Positions 22,881 through 31,479 of a stretch of DNA of 44,166 nucleotides are shown here, piece after piece. Both the position numbers and the translations under genes were made by a program. How positions within the stretch are numbered: position 1 is the stretch's first letter; every line of letters starts with the position of its first letter. The DNA comes from DASPXY01 sp038227745 (GTDB lineage Bacteria > Planctomycetota > Planctomycetia > Gemmatales > Gemmataceae). The DNA lies in assembly GCA_038227745.1 (NCBI GenBank), contig JBBRPS010000002.1, positions 1 through 44,166 of the forward strand, in the 5' to 3' direction. The notes under the pieces are model-generated. The model was not told the DNA's origin. It saw only the letters and a program-made list of their open reading frames with translations, and ran no database searches.

Positions 22881-23917
22881 CCTTTCCCTGAACAGCGCGG
22901 TTCGGGCGCGACACCGGCGCCGAAAACCACAAAATCATTCGCAGCGGAGGAGCGCCGAATCTTCTCGGCCTGAGAGAGTGAAACCACCACGCGCTCCCCG
23001 CGCCGGAACGTGGTTCTCTCGTCGTCCTCCACCGCTTCCAGAGGTCCCTTGTACAGGACGGCGACCGCCCCGCCCTGTGCGGGGGCATCCGGCCTGGTCC
23101 CCAGCAGCCGCACCTCGCGCAGCTCGACGCCTTGTACCTGGAAACAGTGGACGTCGCCGAGCTTCTCGAACTCCAGCCCGGTGAAGCCGGCCCGCTCCAG
23201 TGCCTCCAGCGGTTCCGTCTCGACCGGCACGCGCCGCACCAGCGACGCCAGGCCGGGCAGACCGGGCGTGCCGGGGAAAGGCCGGTCCGACACCAGCCCA
23301 TGCACCTCGATGCGGCCGCCGGGCCGCAGCACGCGCCGTGCCTCGGCCAGCAGCCCTTGCAGAGTCCCCTCGGCGAGGGCCGCGTTGAACGTCCCTTCGA
23401 GGCGGACCAGGTCGAGCGCCCCGTCGCCATGCGCGATGCGCGCCGGCACCGGCTCGGTGAGGCGGTGTTCCCACGCGGACGCCGACGCGCCGGCGTCCGG
23501 ACTGACCGGCGGGTCCTCGAAGCCGGAGTGGTCGAGATCCTCGTGCAGGGTGTAGATCTCCCACAGCGTCTTGTCCGGGTCGTGGACCCAGAACTTCGTC
23601 TGCCGGGAGTAGCAGCACTCCACGCCCTCCTGCCGCTGCGTGGCCATCCCCGCCTCCTCCAGGCGGCGCTGCACCGCGACGAGCGCCGCCGCATCCGGCA
23701 GGCGCAGGCCGGCGTGGTTGAGCGCGCCGCCGGGCAGCTGCGGACTGGGGTAGAGCGCCAGCACCAGGGGCGGCTGTTCCAGCTCGAACCGGGCATAGTC
23801 CTCGACGTGCTTCGCGGCGCGCACCCCGAGGAGCACCTCGTAGAAGCGCACGGCACGGCCCAGGTCGCTGACGTTCAGACCGACGTGAAAGCGCGTCGTC
23901 GTCGCCGTGGCGGTCAT
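22877..23917 (-). CDS. ArsI/CadI-like VOC protein fused to a partial methyltransferase domain
   Basis: 346 residues. Residues 8-125 form a VOC (glyoxalase-fold) domain with metal ligands His11, His68 and Glu120, and a vicinal Cys101-Cys102 in CCYSRQTKFWVHDPD. The CCY...KFW.xDP pattern is that of ArsI (C-As lyase) and CadI. Residues ~165-290 resemble the second half of a class I methyltransferase (EGTFNAAL, EARRVLRPGGRIEVHGLV), without the glycine-rich SAM-binding motif. A C-terminal ~50-residue extension follows. Ribosome site ggagg 8 nt before ATG 23917. It follows its paralogue by 20 bp. Arsenic or heavy-metal handling is inferred from the cysteine pair only. Confidence 0.75.
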   Translation of the reverse strand: MTATATTTRFHVGLNVSDLGRAVRFYEVLLGVRAAKHVEDYARFELEQPPLVLALYPSPQLPGGALNHAGLRLPDAAALVAVQRRLEEAGMATQRQEGVECCYSRQTKFWVHDPDKTLWEIYTLHEDLDHSGFEDPPVSPDAGASASAWEHRLTEPVPARIAHGDGALDLVRLEGTFNAALAEGTLQGLLAEARRVLRPGGRIEVHGLVSDRPFPGTPGLPGLASLVRRVPVETEPLEALERAGFTGLEFEKLGDVHCFQVQGVELREVRLLGTRPDAPAQGGAVAVLYKGPLEAVEDDERTTFRRGERVVVSLSQAEKIRRSSAANDFVVFGAGVAPEPRCSGKG

Positions 23918-23937
23918 CGAAGATCCTCCGGGTACGG

Positions 23938-24987
23938 TCAGCAGGTCGGGCAGGCAGTGCCCGCCGCGTCCAGGAAGAGGAAGTGGTCGGCGGTTGGCCC
24001 GAGGCGCAGCTGCTCCCAGACCGCGAGCGGGACGCTCACGCGCCGGCCGCGGGGGAACACGTACCCGCCATCGACGCGGGCCTGGCGGAACGGCCCTCGG
24101 TAGAGGACGTGTCGCGCGCCGCCCACACCCGGCGCCTCGGGCTTCCAGGCGACGTACTTCACCTCGCGCATCTCGACGCCCTCGTGGGTGAACCAGGCCT
24201 GTTCCGTGAACTTGACCGCCTGGATGCCGACGAGCCCGGCGGCGCGGAAGCGGTCGATCGGCTCGGTGTGGACGGGGACGCGCGCGACCAGGGCCGCCAG
24301 CCCCGGGAGCCGCGGCGACGCCCCGGGCAGGGGGCGGTCGGCCATCAGGCCATGCGTCACGACCTTGCCCCCCGGCTTCAGCACGCGGACGGCCTCGCGG
24401 AGCAGCGCGTCCAGCTCGCCCTCGTCGAGGGCGGCGTTGAAAGTCCCCGTCAGGCGGACCTCATCGACCGTCCCGTCCGCGTGGGCAATTCGACCCGTAA
24501 AAGGCTCCGTAACGTAGTGCTCCCACACTAGCGGGCCGGGCGGCGGCGCGCGCCGCGCCGCGGGGCCGCTCAGACTCATCCGCACGGCCTCGGGGAGCAC
24601 GTCCTCCTCGACAACGTAGACCTCCCAGAAGGTGCCGTCCGGGTCCTGCGCCCAGACCTTGTTCTGGCGCGCGTAGCCGCAGACCGTGCCGTTCTGGGCC
24701 TGGGTGCCGATCCCCGCGGCCTCCAGGCGCGCCCGGTAACGCCCGACCGTCTCGGCGTCCGCGACGCGCAGCCCGACGTGGCTGAGCGAGCCTCCCGGCC
24801 CCGGACGGCGCGGCACCAGGGAGAGGATCACGGGCGGTTCCTCGACCTCGAACTTGGCGTAGTCGTCGTGCTGCTTGGCGGGTTCCTGCCCGAACAGCAC
24901 GCGGTAGAACGCGACGGCCCGGTCGATGTCCGCGACGTTGAGGGACAGGTGGAACTTCACCACGGGGTCGGCTGCGACGGTGGCCAT
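23938..24987 (-). CDS. second ArsI/CadI-like VOC/partial methyltransferase fusion
   Basis: 349 residues, paralogous to the downstream protein over its whole length. VOC ligands His13, His70 and Glu122 are kept, but the cysteine pair is Cys103-Gly104 (VCGYARQNKVW), so thiol chemistry should differ. The C-terminal half again has the methyltransferase-like TGTFNAAL and EAVRVLKPGGKVVTHGLM without motif I. The protein ends in CPTC, a CxxC absent from the paralogue. ATG 24987 overlaps the MFS stop by one base (TGATG) and has ribosome site agagga. Start chosen here; a longer open frame continues upstream inside the MFS gene. Confidence 0.75.
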   Translation of the reverse strand: MATVAADPVVKFHLSLNVADIDRAVAFYRVLFGQEPAKQHDDYAKFEVEEPPVILSLVPRRPGPGGSLSHVGLRVADAETVGRYRARLEAAGIGTQAQNGTVCGYARQNKVWAQDPDGTFWEVYVVEEDVLPEAVRMSLSGPAARRAPPPGPLVWEHYVTEPFTGRIAHADGTVDEVRLTGTFNAALDEGELDALLREAVRVLKPGGKVVTHGLMADRPLPGASPRLPGLAALVARVPVHTEPIDRFRAAGLVGIQAVKFTEQAWFTHEGVEMREVKYVAWKPEAPGVGGARHVLYRGPFRQARVDGGYVFPRGRRVSVPLAVWEQLRLGPTADHFLFLDAAGTACPTC

Positions 24988-26246
24988 CAGGCGTTCCTCT
25001 GCGGGACCGGAAGCGGGGCGAGCCACGCCGCCAGACTGAGGGCGACGGCGAGCAGGGCGGCGACGAAGAACAGCGGCGCGTACGAGCCGAACGAGTCCTT
25101 GCACAGACGCAGCAGAACCGGCCCGAGGGCGGAGGCGACCACCGTGATCGCCTGGACGGTCGCCTGGATGGCCCCCAGGTGGGCGCGCCCGAAAGCGTGG
25201 CCGTAGACCGTGAAGAAGACCACGGTGACGATCCCGCCGGAGATGCCGAGCGCGACCGCGTACAGCACCACCTGCACGGTCGATTGTAACAACGGGAACG
25301 CCACGAGCGAGGCGGCGAAGACGAGCATGCCGATGGCGAGCAGGCGCCCCAGCGGCCAGCGGCCGCTGAGCCAGCCGCCGACGAGGTTTGCCGGCAGGCC
25401 ACTCCCCGCCAGCACCGCCATCACGAGCAGGAACGTGTCGTGGCCGAAACCGCGGTCCGCCAGCAGCGACTCGTTGAACAGGGTGACGGCGGACCAGACG
25501 AGGTTGAACAGGGCGGCGGCGAGCGTGAACGCCCAGAACGCGGGGCTGCGGAGGGCGCGCTTTAGGGGCAGGTCGAGCGCGGCCGGCCCCGCCTCCGCGG
25601 CCATCGGGGGCCCCTCGTCGGCCGCCACGCCGACCGATTCGGGCGTGCTCCGCGCCAGCAGCCAGCCGAGCGGGGCCAGGCCGAGGAGCAGACACAGCCC
25701 GACCGCCTCCGGGCGCCAGCCGAGGGCCTGCACTGCGGCCCCCGTGCCGAGCGTGGTGGCGACGAAGCCGATGGCGAGCAGCACCGAGTAGATCCCCATC
25801 GCCAGCCCCAGCCGGCGCGTGAACCACTTGCCGACCATGGCCATGCTGACGACGGAGAGGGCGCCCTGGCCCAGCCCCCGGACCAGCGTGAGGGTGAAGA
25901 ACAGGACGGCGGCGTCCGCGGCGTGTGCCATTGCCACGACGGCCACGCCCAGCGCCGCTGCCACGCCGACCAGCACGGGGCGGACGCCGAAGCGGTCGAT
26001 CAGCCGCCCGACCGGCAGGCACAGCGCGGCGCCAATCAGGATGGCCCAGAAGTTCAGCACACTGAAGAGCGTCTCGCCGACGCCGAGGGCGGGGTCTTCC
26101 GTGAGCGGCTTGGCGATGAGGCCCAGGCCGTGCGTGCGCCCGGGCAGGGTGGCGCTCATCGCCGCGCTCGCCACGACGAGGTTCACCCAGCCGTAGTAGA
26201 ACGGCAGCCGCCGCGGCAGGGAAGGGGCCAGGACGGTCGAAGACAT
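24987..26246 (-). CDS. MFS transporter (monocarboxylate/OxlT-like)
   Basis: 419 residues, 12 predicted membrane helices. Starts RRLPFYYGWVNLVVASAAMS, with the loop 2-3 signature GRLIDRFGVRPVL and the mid-protein STPESVG before the central loop. The N-terminal YGW and the RSPAFW loop are typical of the OxlT/monocarboxylate-type MFS branch. First gene of an operon with the two VOC fusions (1-base overlap), so it may import or export their substrate or product. Ribosome site gagg precedes ATG 26246. Confidence 0.85.
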   Translation of the reverse strand: MSSTVLAPSLPRRLPFYYGWVNLVVASAAMSATLPGRTHGLGLIAKPLTEDPALGVGETLFSVLNFWAILIGAALCLPVGRLIDRFGVRPVLVGVAAALGVAVVAMAHAADAAVLFFTLTLVRGLGQGALSVVSMAMVGKWFTRRLGLAMGIYSVLLAIGFVATTLGTGAAVQALGWRPEAVGLCLLLGLAPLGWLLARSTPESVGVAADEGPPMAAEAGPAALDLPLKRALRSPAFWAFTLAAALFNLVWSAVTLFNESLLADRGFGHDTFLLVMAVLAGSGLPANLVGGWLSGRWPLGRLLAIGMLVFAASLVAFPLLQSTVQVVLYAVALGISGGIVTVVFFTVYGHAFGRAHLGAIQATVQAITVVASALGPVLLRLCKDSFGSYAPLFFVAALLAVALSLAAWLAPLPVPQRNA

Positions 26247-26268
26247 TCAGGGCCTCAATTAGGTGCTT

Positions 26269-26365
26269 GGCAGGAAATAATCTCCCCGTAGGACGGCTCT
26301 CCCGAGCCGTCCCAACGCCCCGGACGGCTCGGGAGAGCCGTCCTACGGGGAGACGATTTCCTGCC
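26269..26365. repeat. long intergenic inverted repeat (44-bp arms)
   Basis: Arms 26269-26312 and 26322-26365 with two mismatches and a 9-nt loop; the core is gtaggacggctctcccgagc. It lies between two minus-strand genes, downstream of the PQQ-propeller gene and upstream of the MFS gene, where it could terminate the former. Confidence 0.9.
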
Positions 26366-26389
26366 GCTCGCCTTACGCCGAAAGTCGGG

Positions 26390-27637
26390 TCAGGGGGCTA
26401 CCTGGACACAGGTGACGGCCTTGTCGTCGCGGGCGTAGAGCCGGCCGTTCGCCAGCGCGGGGACCACGAACGTCGGGCCGCACACCTTCGCGCTGGCCAG
26501 CTCGCGGTAGGCCTTGCGGTTGGCGTCGATGAGCTTCAGTGTGCCGGACTCGGCGAGCAGCAATAGCTTGTCGTCGCCGGTGCGAATCAGGCCGGCGTGG
26601 TAGTCGGCCACGTCGGCCCGGCTCCATAGCTCCTTGCCCGTCTTGACATCGACGCAGCGGAGGGCGGACACGGCCCGCATCGGGGTGACGGCGGTGGTGA
26701 CCAGGTAGAGCTGATCCTTGCCGACCGGGACGGGCGTGGCGAAGTAGCAGGTCAGGGCGGGGTTGCGCCACGCCTCTGTCGCCTCCAGCTTGTCGCCCTT
26801 CCTGGCGACGCGCAGGGCGAGGGTGCCGTTCTTCATCGAGCTGGCCACGACCAGGTCGCCGGCGACGGTGGGCGTCGGACTTGTGGGCAGGGGCTGGTCG
26901 GCGAGCGGGAAGGCCCACGCGACGGCGCCGTCGAGGGCGTTGAGGGCCACGACGTTCTTGCCGGTGACGAACACGGCTTCCCGAGTCAGGACCCTGGCCC
27001 GCGCGCCGTGCATGAACGGCACGGGCGAGGACGTGGCGGCAGGGTCGTCCAGCGCCTTCCACACGACCTTGCCGTTGTCGGCGTCGAGCGCGACGACTGA
27101 GTGGCCCTCGCCGCCGACGCTGACGAGGACGACGCCGCCCTCGACGAGCGGCGAGCAGCAGACACCGTGGCGCGGGCGCTGGGCCTCCAGTTGCCTGTAC
27201 AGATCGGCGCGCCACCGCAGTTTGCCGGTGTCGGCCTGGTAGCAGCTCAACACGCCGGTCACGCCGAACGTGTACAGGCGGCCGAGGGCGACCGCGGGGG
27301 TCGCACGCGGGCCGGTGCCGACGGGGCTGCCGAAAGCGGCACGCGGGTAGGCGTCGCGCCAGAGTCGCTTGCCGGTCTTCGCGTTGAGGGCGAGGACTTC
27401 CTCCTCGTTCTTGTCCTTGACGCGCGCGTGGACGAAAACGCGGCCGTCGGCCACCACGGGGGCGCTGAAGCCTTCGCCGACAGGCTGGCTCCAGAGGGTT
27501 TTCAGCTCGCCTTTCCAGGGGGCGACCTTCTCGGGGGAACTGCTGTCGCGGTAGAGGCCGAGCCACTGCGGCCAGTCCGCCGCCACGGCGGCGCCGGCGC
27601 AGACGAGCAAAGCGGCCAGCGAACGGGACCAGGGCAT
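26390..27637 (-). CDS. secreted PQQ-like beta-propeller protein
   Basis: 415 residues. A signal peptide (MPWSRSLAALLVCAGAAVAA) is followed by DWPQWLG, then propeller blades with the PQQ-repeat pattern VLALNAKTGKRLWR, CYQADTGKLRWRA, VVALDADNGKVVW, VVALNALDGAVAW and CVDVKTGKELW. Such BamB-like proteins are abundant in planctomycetes and may be scaffolds or, rarely, dehydrogenases. No catalytic residues are evident. ATG 27637 has ribosome site aaggag; the frame opens at 27697. It follows the PhyH gene by 43 bp on the same strand. Confidence 0.88.
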   Translation of the reverse strand: MPWSRSLAALLVCAGAAVAADWPQWLGLYRDSSSPEKVAPWKGELKTLWSQPVGEGFSAPVVADGRVFVHARVKDKNEEEVLALNAKTGKRLWRDAYPRAAFGSPVGTGPRATPAVALGRLYTFGVTGVLSCYQADTGKLRWRADLYRQLEAQRPRHGVCCSPLVEGGVVLVSVGGEGHSVVALDADNGKVVWKALDDPAATSSPVPFMHGARARVLTREAVFVTGKNVVALNALDGAVAWAFPLADQPLPTSPTPTVAGDLVVASSMKNGTLALRVARKGDKLEATEAWRNPALTCYFATPVPVGKDQLYLVTTAVTPMRAVSALRCVDVKTGKELWSRADVADYHAGLIRTGDDKLLLLAESGTLKLIDANRKAYRELASAKVCGPTFVVPALANGRLYARDDKAVTCVQVAP

Positions 27638-27680
27638 GAGGCTCTCCTTCTGCGCGTGGGGCAGGAGTCCGGCGGCGCTC

Positions 27681-28472
27681 TCAGCGGAACCAGACATCGT
27701 GCTTGCCGTACTCCGCGTAGCGCTCCTTCAACCACACATGGAACTCTTCGTAATGCGCGGCACGCGAGTCGCCGCCATCGGAGGCCGCGTTGTAGCTCAG
27801 GTAGAGCTGCCGCCGCCAGCCGGCCGAGCGGTTGGGCGCCGAGCGGTGCGGCGTGAGACAGCCGAAGACGGCGACATCCCCCGGCCGCAGTTCCAGCGGC
27901 ACGCACCGCGCCTCCTCGACGGCTTCCGTCGCGAGCGGGTGGTACATACCGTCCGCGGGCGAGAGGTAGCCATCCTTGTGATAGCCGGGGAAGGCCTCGG
28001 TGCAACCGTTGTCCACGGTGGCGGCGTCGATCGCCACGAGGGCCGTGAGGAAACTCTTGGGGAACGTCGGCCAGGCGATGTAGTCCTGGTGCAGGTCGTG
28101 CCCGCCCGCGCCGGGGCGTTTGAAAATCAGCTTGTCCTTGAAGAGGAACGCCTCCTCGCCGTACAGCGAGCTCACAAGGCCCAGCAGGCGCGGGTCGCGC
28201 GCCAGCTTCGCGCAGAGCGGGGCCAGGTCGATGAACGGATCGAAGGTATCGAACAGGCACGCGCCGGTGTCGCAGTGCGTTTGCCAGCGGCAACGGATGT
28301 TGGCGGTATCGATCAGGTCGGCCCGCTCCAGGAGGCGGTCGGCCTCCATCGAGACAAGGGCCATCTCCACGGGCGAAAATACCTCGCGCACCACGAGGTA
28401 GCCCTCGTCTTCGTAGAAGCGGATCTGGTCCGCGCTGAGTCGTCCCTCCATCGCGACGAGGCTGGACGTCAT
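27681..28472 (-). CDS. phytanoyl-CoA dioxygenase (PhyH) family oxygenase
   Basis: 263 residues. Fe(II)/2-oxoglutarate oxygenase fold with the HxD pair in HDLHQDYIAWPTFP, the distal His in GCLTPHRSAPNRS, and an Arg shortly after it to bind 2-oxoglutarate. An N-terminal helix FYEDEGYLVVREVFSPVEM is typical of the family. It hydroxylates an unknown small molecule or lipid. ATG 28472 with ribosome site caggag; the much longer open frame upstream is a shadow of the neighbour. Confidence 0.9.
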   Translation of the reverse strand: MTSSLVAMEGRLSADQIRFYEDEGYLVVREVFSPVEMALVSMEADRLLERADLIDTANIRCRWQTHCDTGACLFDTFDPFIDLAPLCAKLARDPRLLGLVSSLYGEEAFLFKDKLIFKRPGAGGHDLHQDYIAWPTFPKSFLTALVAIDAATVDNGCTEAFPGYHKDGYLSPADGMYHPLATEAVEEARCVPLELRPGDVAVFGCLTPHRSAPNRSAGWRRQLYLSYNAASDGGDSRAAHYEEFHVWLKERYAEYGKHDVWFR

Positions 28473-28499
28473 GTGCAGACTCCTGGAATACGGGACGGG

Positions 28500-28565
28500 G
28501 TGGTTCGTAGTTCCGCCTTCAGGCGGTTTCGGCCTCAACCGCCTGAAGGCGGAACTACGAACCAC
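28500..28565. repeat. long intergenic inverted repeat (29-bp arms)
   Basis: Perfect arms 28500-28528 and 28537-28565 (gtggttcgtagttccgcctt and onward), 8-nt loop, between the surface-protein stop and the PhyH start, both on the minus strand. I recall this sequence family as scattered in Gemmataceae genomes, where it often produces the spurious peptide RSSAFRR. Confidence 0.9.
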
Positions 28566-28588
28566 GACCCCCTGGACTCGAACTGACC

Positions 28589-31435
28589 TCACGATTGAGC
28601 GAACAGCGCCTCGATGGCGGCGAGGCTGCGGGTTCCGGCGGGGAGCACGACATTCAAGGCGTCGCCCTTCAGTCCGGCGGCCACGCCCAGCTCCTGCAGC
28701 ACCGCCGTCAGCAGGTCCATGCGCCCGGCGGCAGGCCCGCCCGTCACGGCCTGGCCGGAGGTGAACTCCTCGTCCTTCAACGGCGTCGGGTCCACGAACC
28801 AGCCGTACCCCGCCGCCCCCGCGTCGAGAGTGAAGCGGCCCGCCTGGGAATCCGCCTCCGCCAGGACGCCGCCCCCCAGTGTGCCCACCTGGACCTGGAC
28901 AGCACCGAGTCGGGCGGTCACCTGGGTGCTGACCCCATCCTGCTGCAGCCGGTTCAGGGCCCCCGCGAGGAAGTTCTGGGCCACCCCCTGCGTCAGCGGG
29001 GTGGACGCCGAGCCGGCGCTCGCCGCACCGCCTGCCGCCTTCAGGGGATGCAAGTTCGGGGCCCACGCCCCGGGCACCGGCACCCAGCCCGGCGCCCCGT
29101 AGCGGAACGGCGCGATGTCCGGCCCTCCCTGCGCGCTGCTGTTCTTGAGGTACCAGGTATTGGTGGCGGGGTCGATGACGCCGGGGGTTGTGGTGCCGTT
29201 GCCGTCCGCGTCCACCCCCACCGGCACCCAGCCCGGCGCCCCGTAAGGGAAGGGCGCGATGTCCGGCGCCCCCGGCGCATTGCTGTTCTTGAGATACCAC
29301 TTCTCGTTGGGATCGACGACGCCGACGGTGGTGGTGCCGTTGCCGTCCCAGTCCCCGACGACCGGCTTCCAGTTGACGCCGCCGTAGCGGACAATTCCGG
29401 AGTCCGGGGCGCCCGGGCTTACCTCGCGGCGCAGGTAGAACGTTGCCGTGGTCGGGTCGAACACGCCGATCCCGGTGTGCCCGCTGCCGTCCCAGTCGCC
29501 CACGACGGGGATCCAACCGGGCGCCCCGAACCTGAACGGCGTGAAGTCGGGCGCCCCGGCGGCGTTGCTGTTCTTCAGGTACCAGGTCATCGTGGTCGGG
29601 TCCACCACGCCGATGGTGGCGGTGCCGTCGCCATCCCAGTCGCCAGACAATGGCGTCCAGTTTGCCCCGCCGTAGGCGAACGGGGCGATGTCGGGGGCGC
29701 CGGAGCTGTTGCTGTAACGCACGTACCAGGTGCCCTTGCTGCCGTCGAACACGGCGACGGTGCTTTGCTGGAGGCCGCCGCTCGCCTGGGACGAGGAGAA
29801 GGTGCGCGTCAGCTGGGCGGCCGGGAGGTTGCCGTTGTTCGAGCCGTCCTTGGCGACGTTCGCGGGCACGTTGACCGTCACGGCGCCCTGGGCGGAGGCC
29901 GTCACCTGGAAAGAGTAGCTCGCCCCACTGCCCGAGAACCCCGACAGCGTCCCATTCCCGACCACCACCGAATTGGCCGTGAAGCCGGTGACCGGCGCGC
30001 TGAAGGTGACGGTGACGGGGATGACGGGGTTGCTGGTCGGCTCGGGCGCCGTGGACGAGAGGGTGACCGTCGGCCCGGAGAGGTAGGTGAACTTGTCGGC
30101 ACCGGACGTGGCCGAGGTGCCGTTCGCCGTGACCACGCGCACGTCCACGGTGCCGGTGCCGACCGGGCTCGCGAGGGTGATCTGGCCGGCGGTATTGCTG
30201 GTGAAGGTCTTGACCGCGGTGTTGCCGAAGTCCACTTCCTTGGCGCTGCCCAGGTTGCTGCCGGTGATCGTCACCGTCGTGCCGCCGGCCGCCGTCCCCT
30301 GGGCCGGGCTGACGGCGGTGACCGCGGGAGGCAGGGCAAGGGCGATCTGCGAGGGGGAGATCCCCGACGACCCGCTCCCGGTGCTGGAGAACTGGGCGCT
30401 GGTCACCAGGGCCTGGACGTACACCCCATCGCTGCCGTACTGGTAGATCGATCCTTTGAGGTTCGGCGGACGTGCCGGGCCCAGGTTGGCGGTCAACAGT
30501 CGCCCCTGGTCGTCGAACAGCGCGTCGGACGGGAACTGGAACGTCAGCGTCCCCTGCCCCGACCCGTTCGTCTTGGCGAACACGGTGTCGAACGACCCGT
30601 TGGCGTTGTACCGCAGGATGTTCCCGGTGTTCGAGGTCGCCCCGAGATCGACCACGTACAACTTCCCGTCCGACCCCCAGGTGAGCCCGGCGGCGAAGTT
30701 CAGCGAGCCGCTGCCCGGCTGGACGAAGGTACTGGTCGTCGGCGAGGCGGTGGCGTTCGCCACCTTCGACACCATCCCGACGGCCGTCGGCGTCCCGCCG
30801 ACCTGGATGATCCCCAGGCTGCTGACGTACAGGCTGTTCGTGTCGCCGGCGACGGTGCCGAACGTCAGCCCGGTCGGCTGCACGAGGCCGGACGCGACGA
30901 CGGCGGATGTCCCCGGGGCCGTCAGTCCCCCGGCACTGGAGGTCACGTCGAAACGGATTACCTCGCCGCCGCCGGCCGAGGACTGGCCGCCGTTCAGGCT
31001 GACGTACAGGTCACCGTCCGGGCCGAACCGGAGTCCGGCCGGGGCGAAGACGGCGTTGCCGCTCTGGGTCGCGAGCGGTTGCAGGACGGTGGCCGGGATG
31101 AACGTCGAGAGGGCGTTCGTGGTCAGGTTGTACTCGAGGATGGCGTTGCCGTTCTGGCTGCTGAGGTACAGGTTGCTGTCCGGCCCGATCGTGAGGCCGG
31201 CCGGCCCGGAGAGGGAGCCGCCGCTGTTCGGTGGCACCAGGGTCTTCTGCAAGGCCCCGGTGTTCGAGTCAAACTGGTAGACCGCCCCATCGAAGTAGGA
31301 CGTCGCGAACAGTGCGGCCGGCACGTCGCGGGCCTCCAGGGTTTCGACCTGAAGTCGTGCGCGGCGCGCGGACCGCGGTCGGGCGGATTTCTGACGTACC
31401 AGCCCGGCCCATGTCTGTGGTTGCCCCTCGAACAT
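28589..31435 (-). CDS. large secreted surface protein: beta-propeller, IPT/TIG, Ig-like and FG-GAP-like repeats
   Basis: 948 residues. The N-terminal segment SARRARLQVETLEARDVPAA is the planctomycete LExLExRxxPA leader of exported giant proteins. Residues ~45-340 are an NHL/SMP-30-like propeller (GPAGLTIGPDSNLYLSS). Residues ~370-450 are an IPT/TIG domain (VTAVSPAQGTAAGGTTVTIT) and ~455-550 an Ig-like domain. About 555-800 holds five ~48-residue repeats with GDWDGDGTATIGVVDP and TWYLKNSNAAGAPD, Ca-binding FG-GAP/VCBS-like. The C-terminus is a planctomycete-type tail. Likely cell-surface adhesion or matrix. The frame is open beyond the start to 32092; ATG 31435 (MFEGQPQTW) gives the expected leader. 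Confidence 0.85.
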   Translation of the reverse strand: MFEGQPQTWAGLVRQKSARPRSARRARLQVETLEARDVPAALFATSYFDGAVYQFDSNTGALQKTLVPPNSGGSLSGPAGLTIGPDSNLYLSSQNGNAILEYNLTTNALSTFIPATVLQPLATQSGNAVFAPAGLRFGPDGDLYVSLNGGQSSAGGGEVIRFDVTSSAGGLTAPGTSAVVASGLVQPTGLTFGTVAGDTNSLYVSSLGIIQVGGTPTAVGMVSKVANATASPTTSTFVQPGSGSLNFAAGLTWGSDGKLYVVDLGATSNTGNILRYNANGSFDTVFAKTNGSGQGTLTFQFPSDALFDDQGRLLTANLGPARPPNLKGSIYQYGSDGVYVQALVTSAQFSSTGSGSSGISPSQIALALPPAVTAVSPAQGTAAGGTTVTITGSNLGSAKEVDFGNTAVKTFTSNTAGQITLASPVGTGTVDVRVVTANGTSATSGADKFTYLSGPTVTLSSTAPEPTSNPVIPVTVTFSAPVTGFTANSVVVGNGTLSGFSGSGASYSFQVTASAQGAVTVNVPANVAKDGSNNGNLPAAQLTRTFSSSQASGGLQQSTVAVFDGSKGTWYVRYSNSSGAPDIAPFAYGGANWTPLSGDWDGDGTATIGVVDPTTMTWYLKNSNAAGAPDFTPFRFGAPGWIPVVGDWDGSGHTGIGVFDPTTATFYLRREVSPGAPDSGIVRYGGVNWKPVVGDWDGNGTTTVGVVDPNEKWYLKNSNAPGAPDIAPFPYGAPGWVPVGVDADGNGTTTPGVIDPATNTWYLKNSSAQGGPDIAPFRYGAPGWVPVPGAWAPNLHPLKAAGGAASAGSASTPLTQGVAQNFLAGALNRLQQDGVSTQVTARLGAVQVQVGTLGGGVLAEADSQAGRFTLDAGAAGYGWFVDPTPLKDEEFTSGQAVTGGPAAGRMDLLTAVLQELGVAAGLKGDALNVVLPAGTRSLAAIEALFAQS

Positions 31436-31479
31436 CTCAATACTCCTTCGCTTGGGTGAGAAACTTCGATGCGGAATCT

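Noticed and set aside
28595..31459. 954-codon plus-strand open frame opposite the surface protein
   Set aside because: Antisense shadow; the minus strand has clear domains and a leader.
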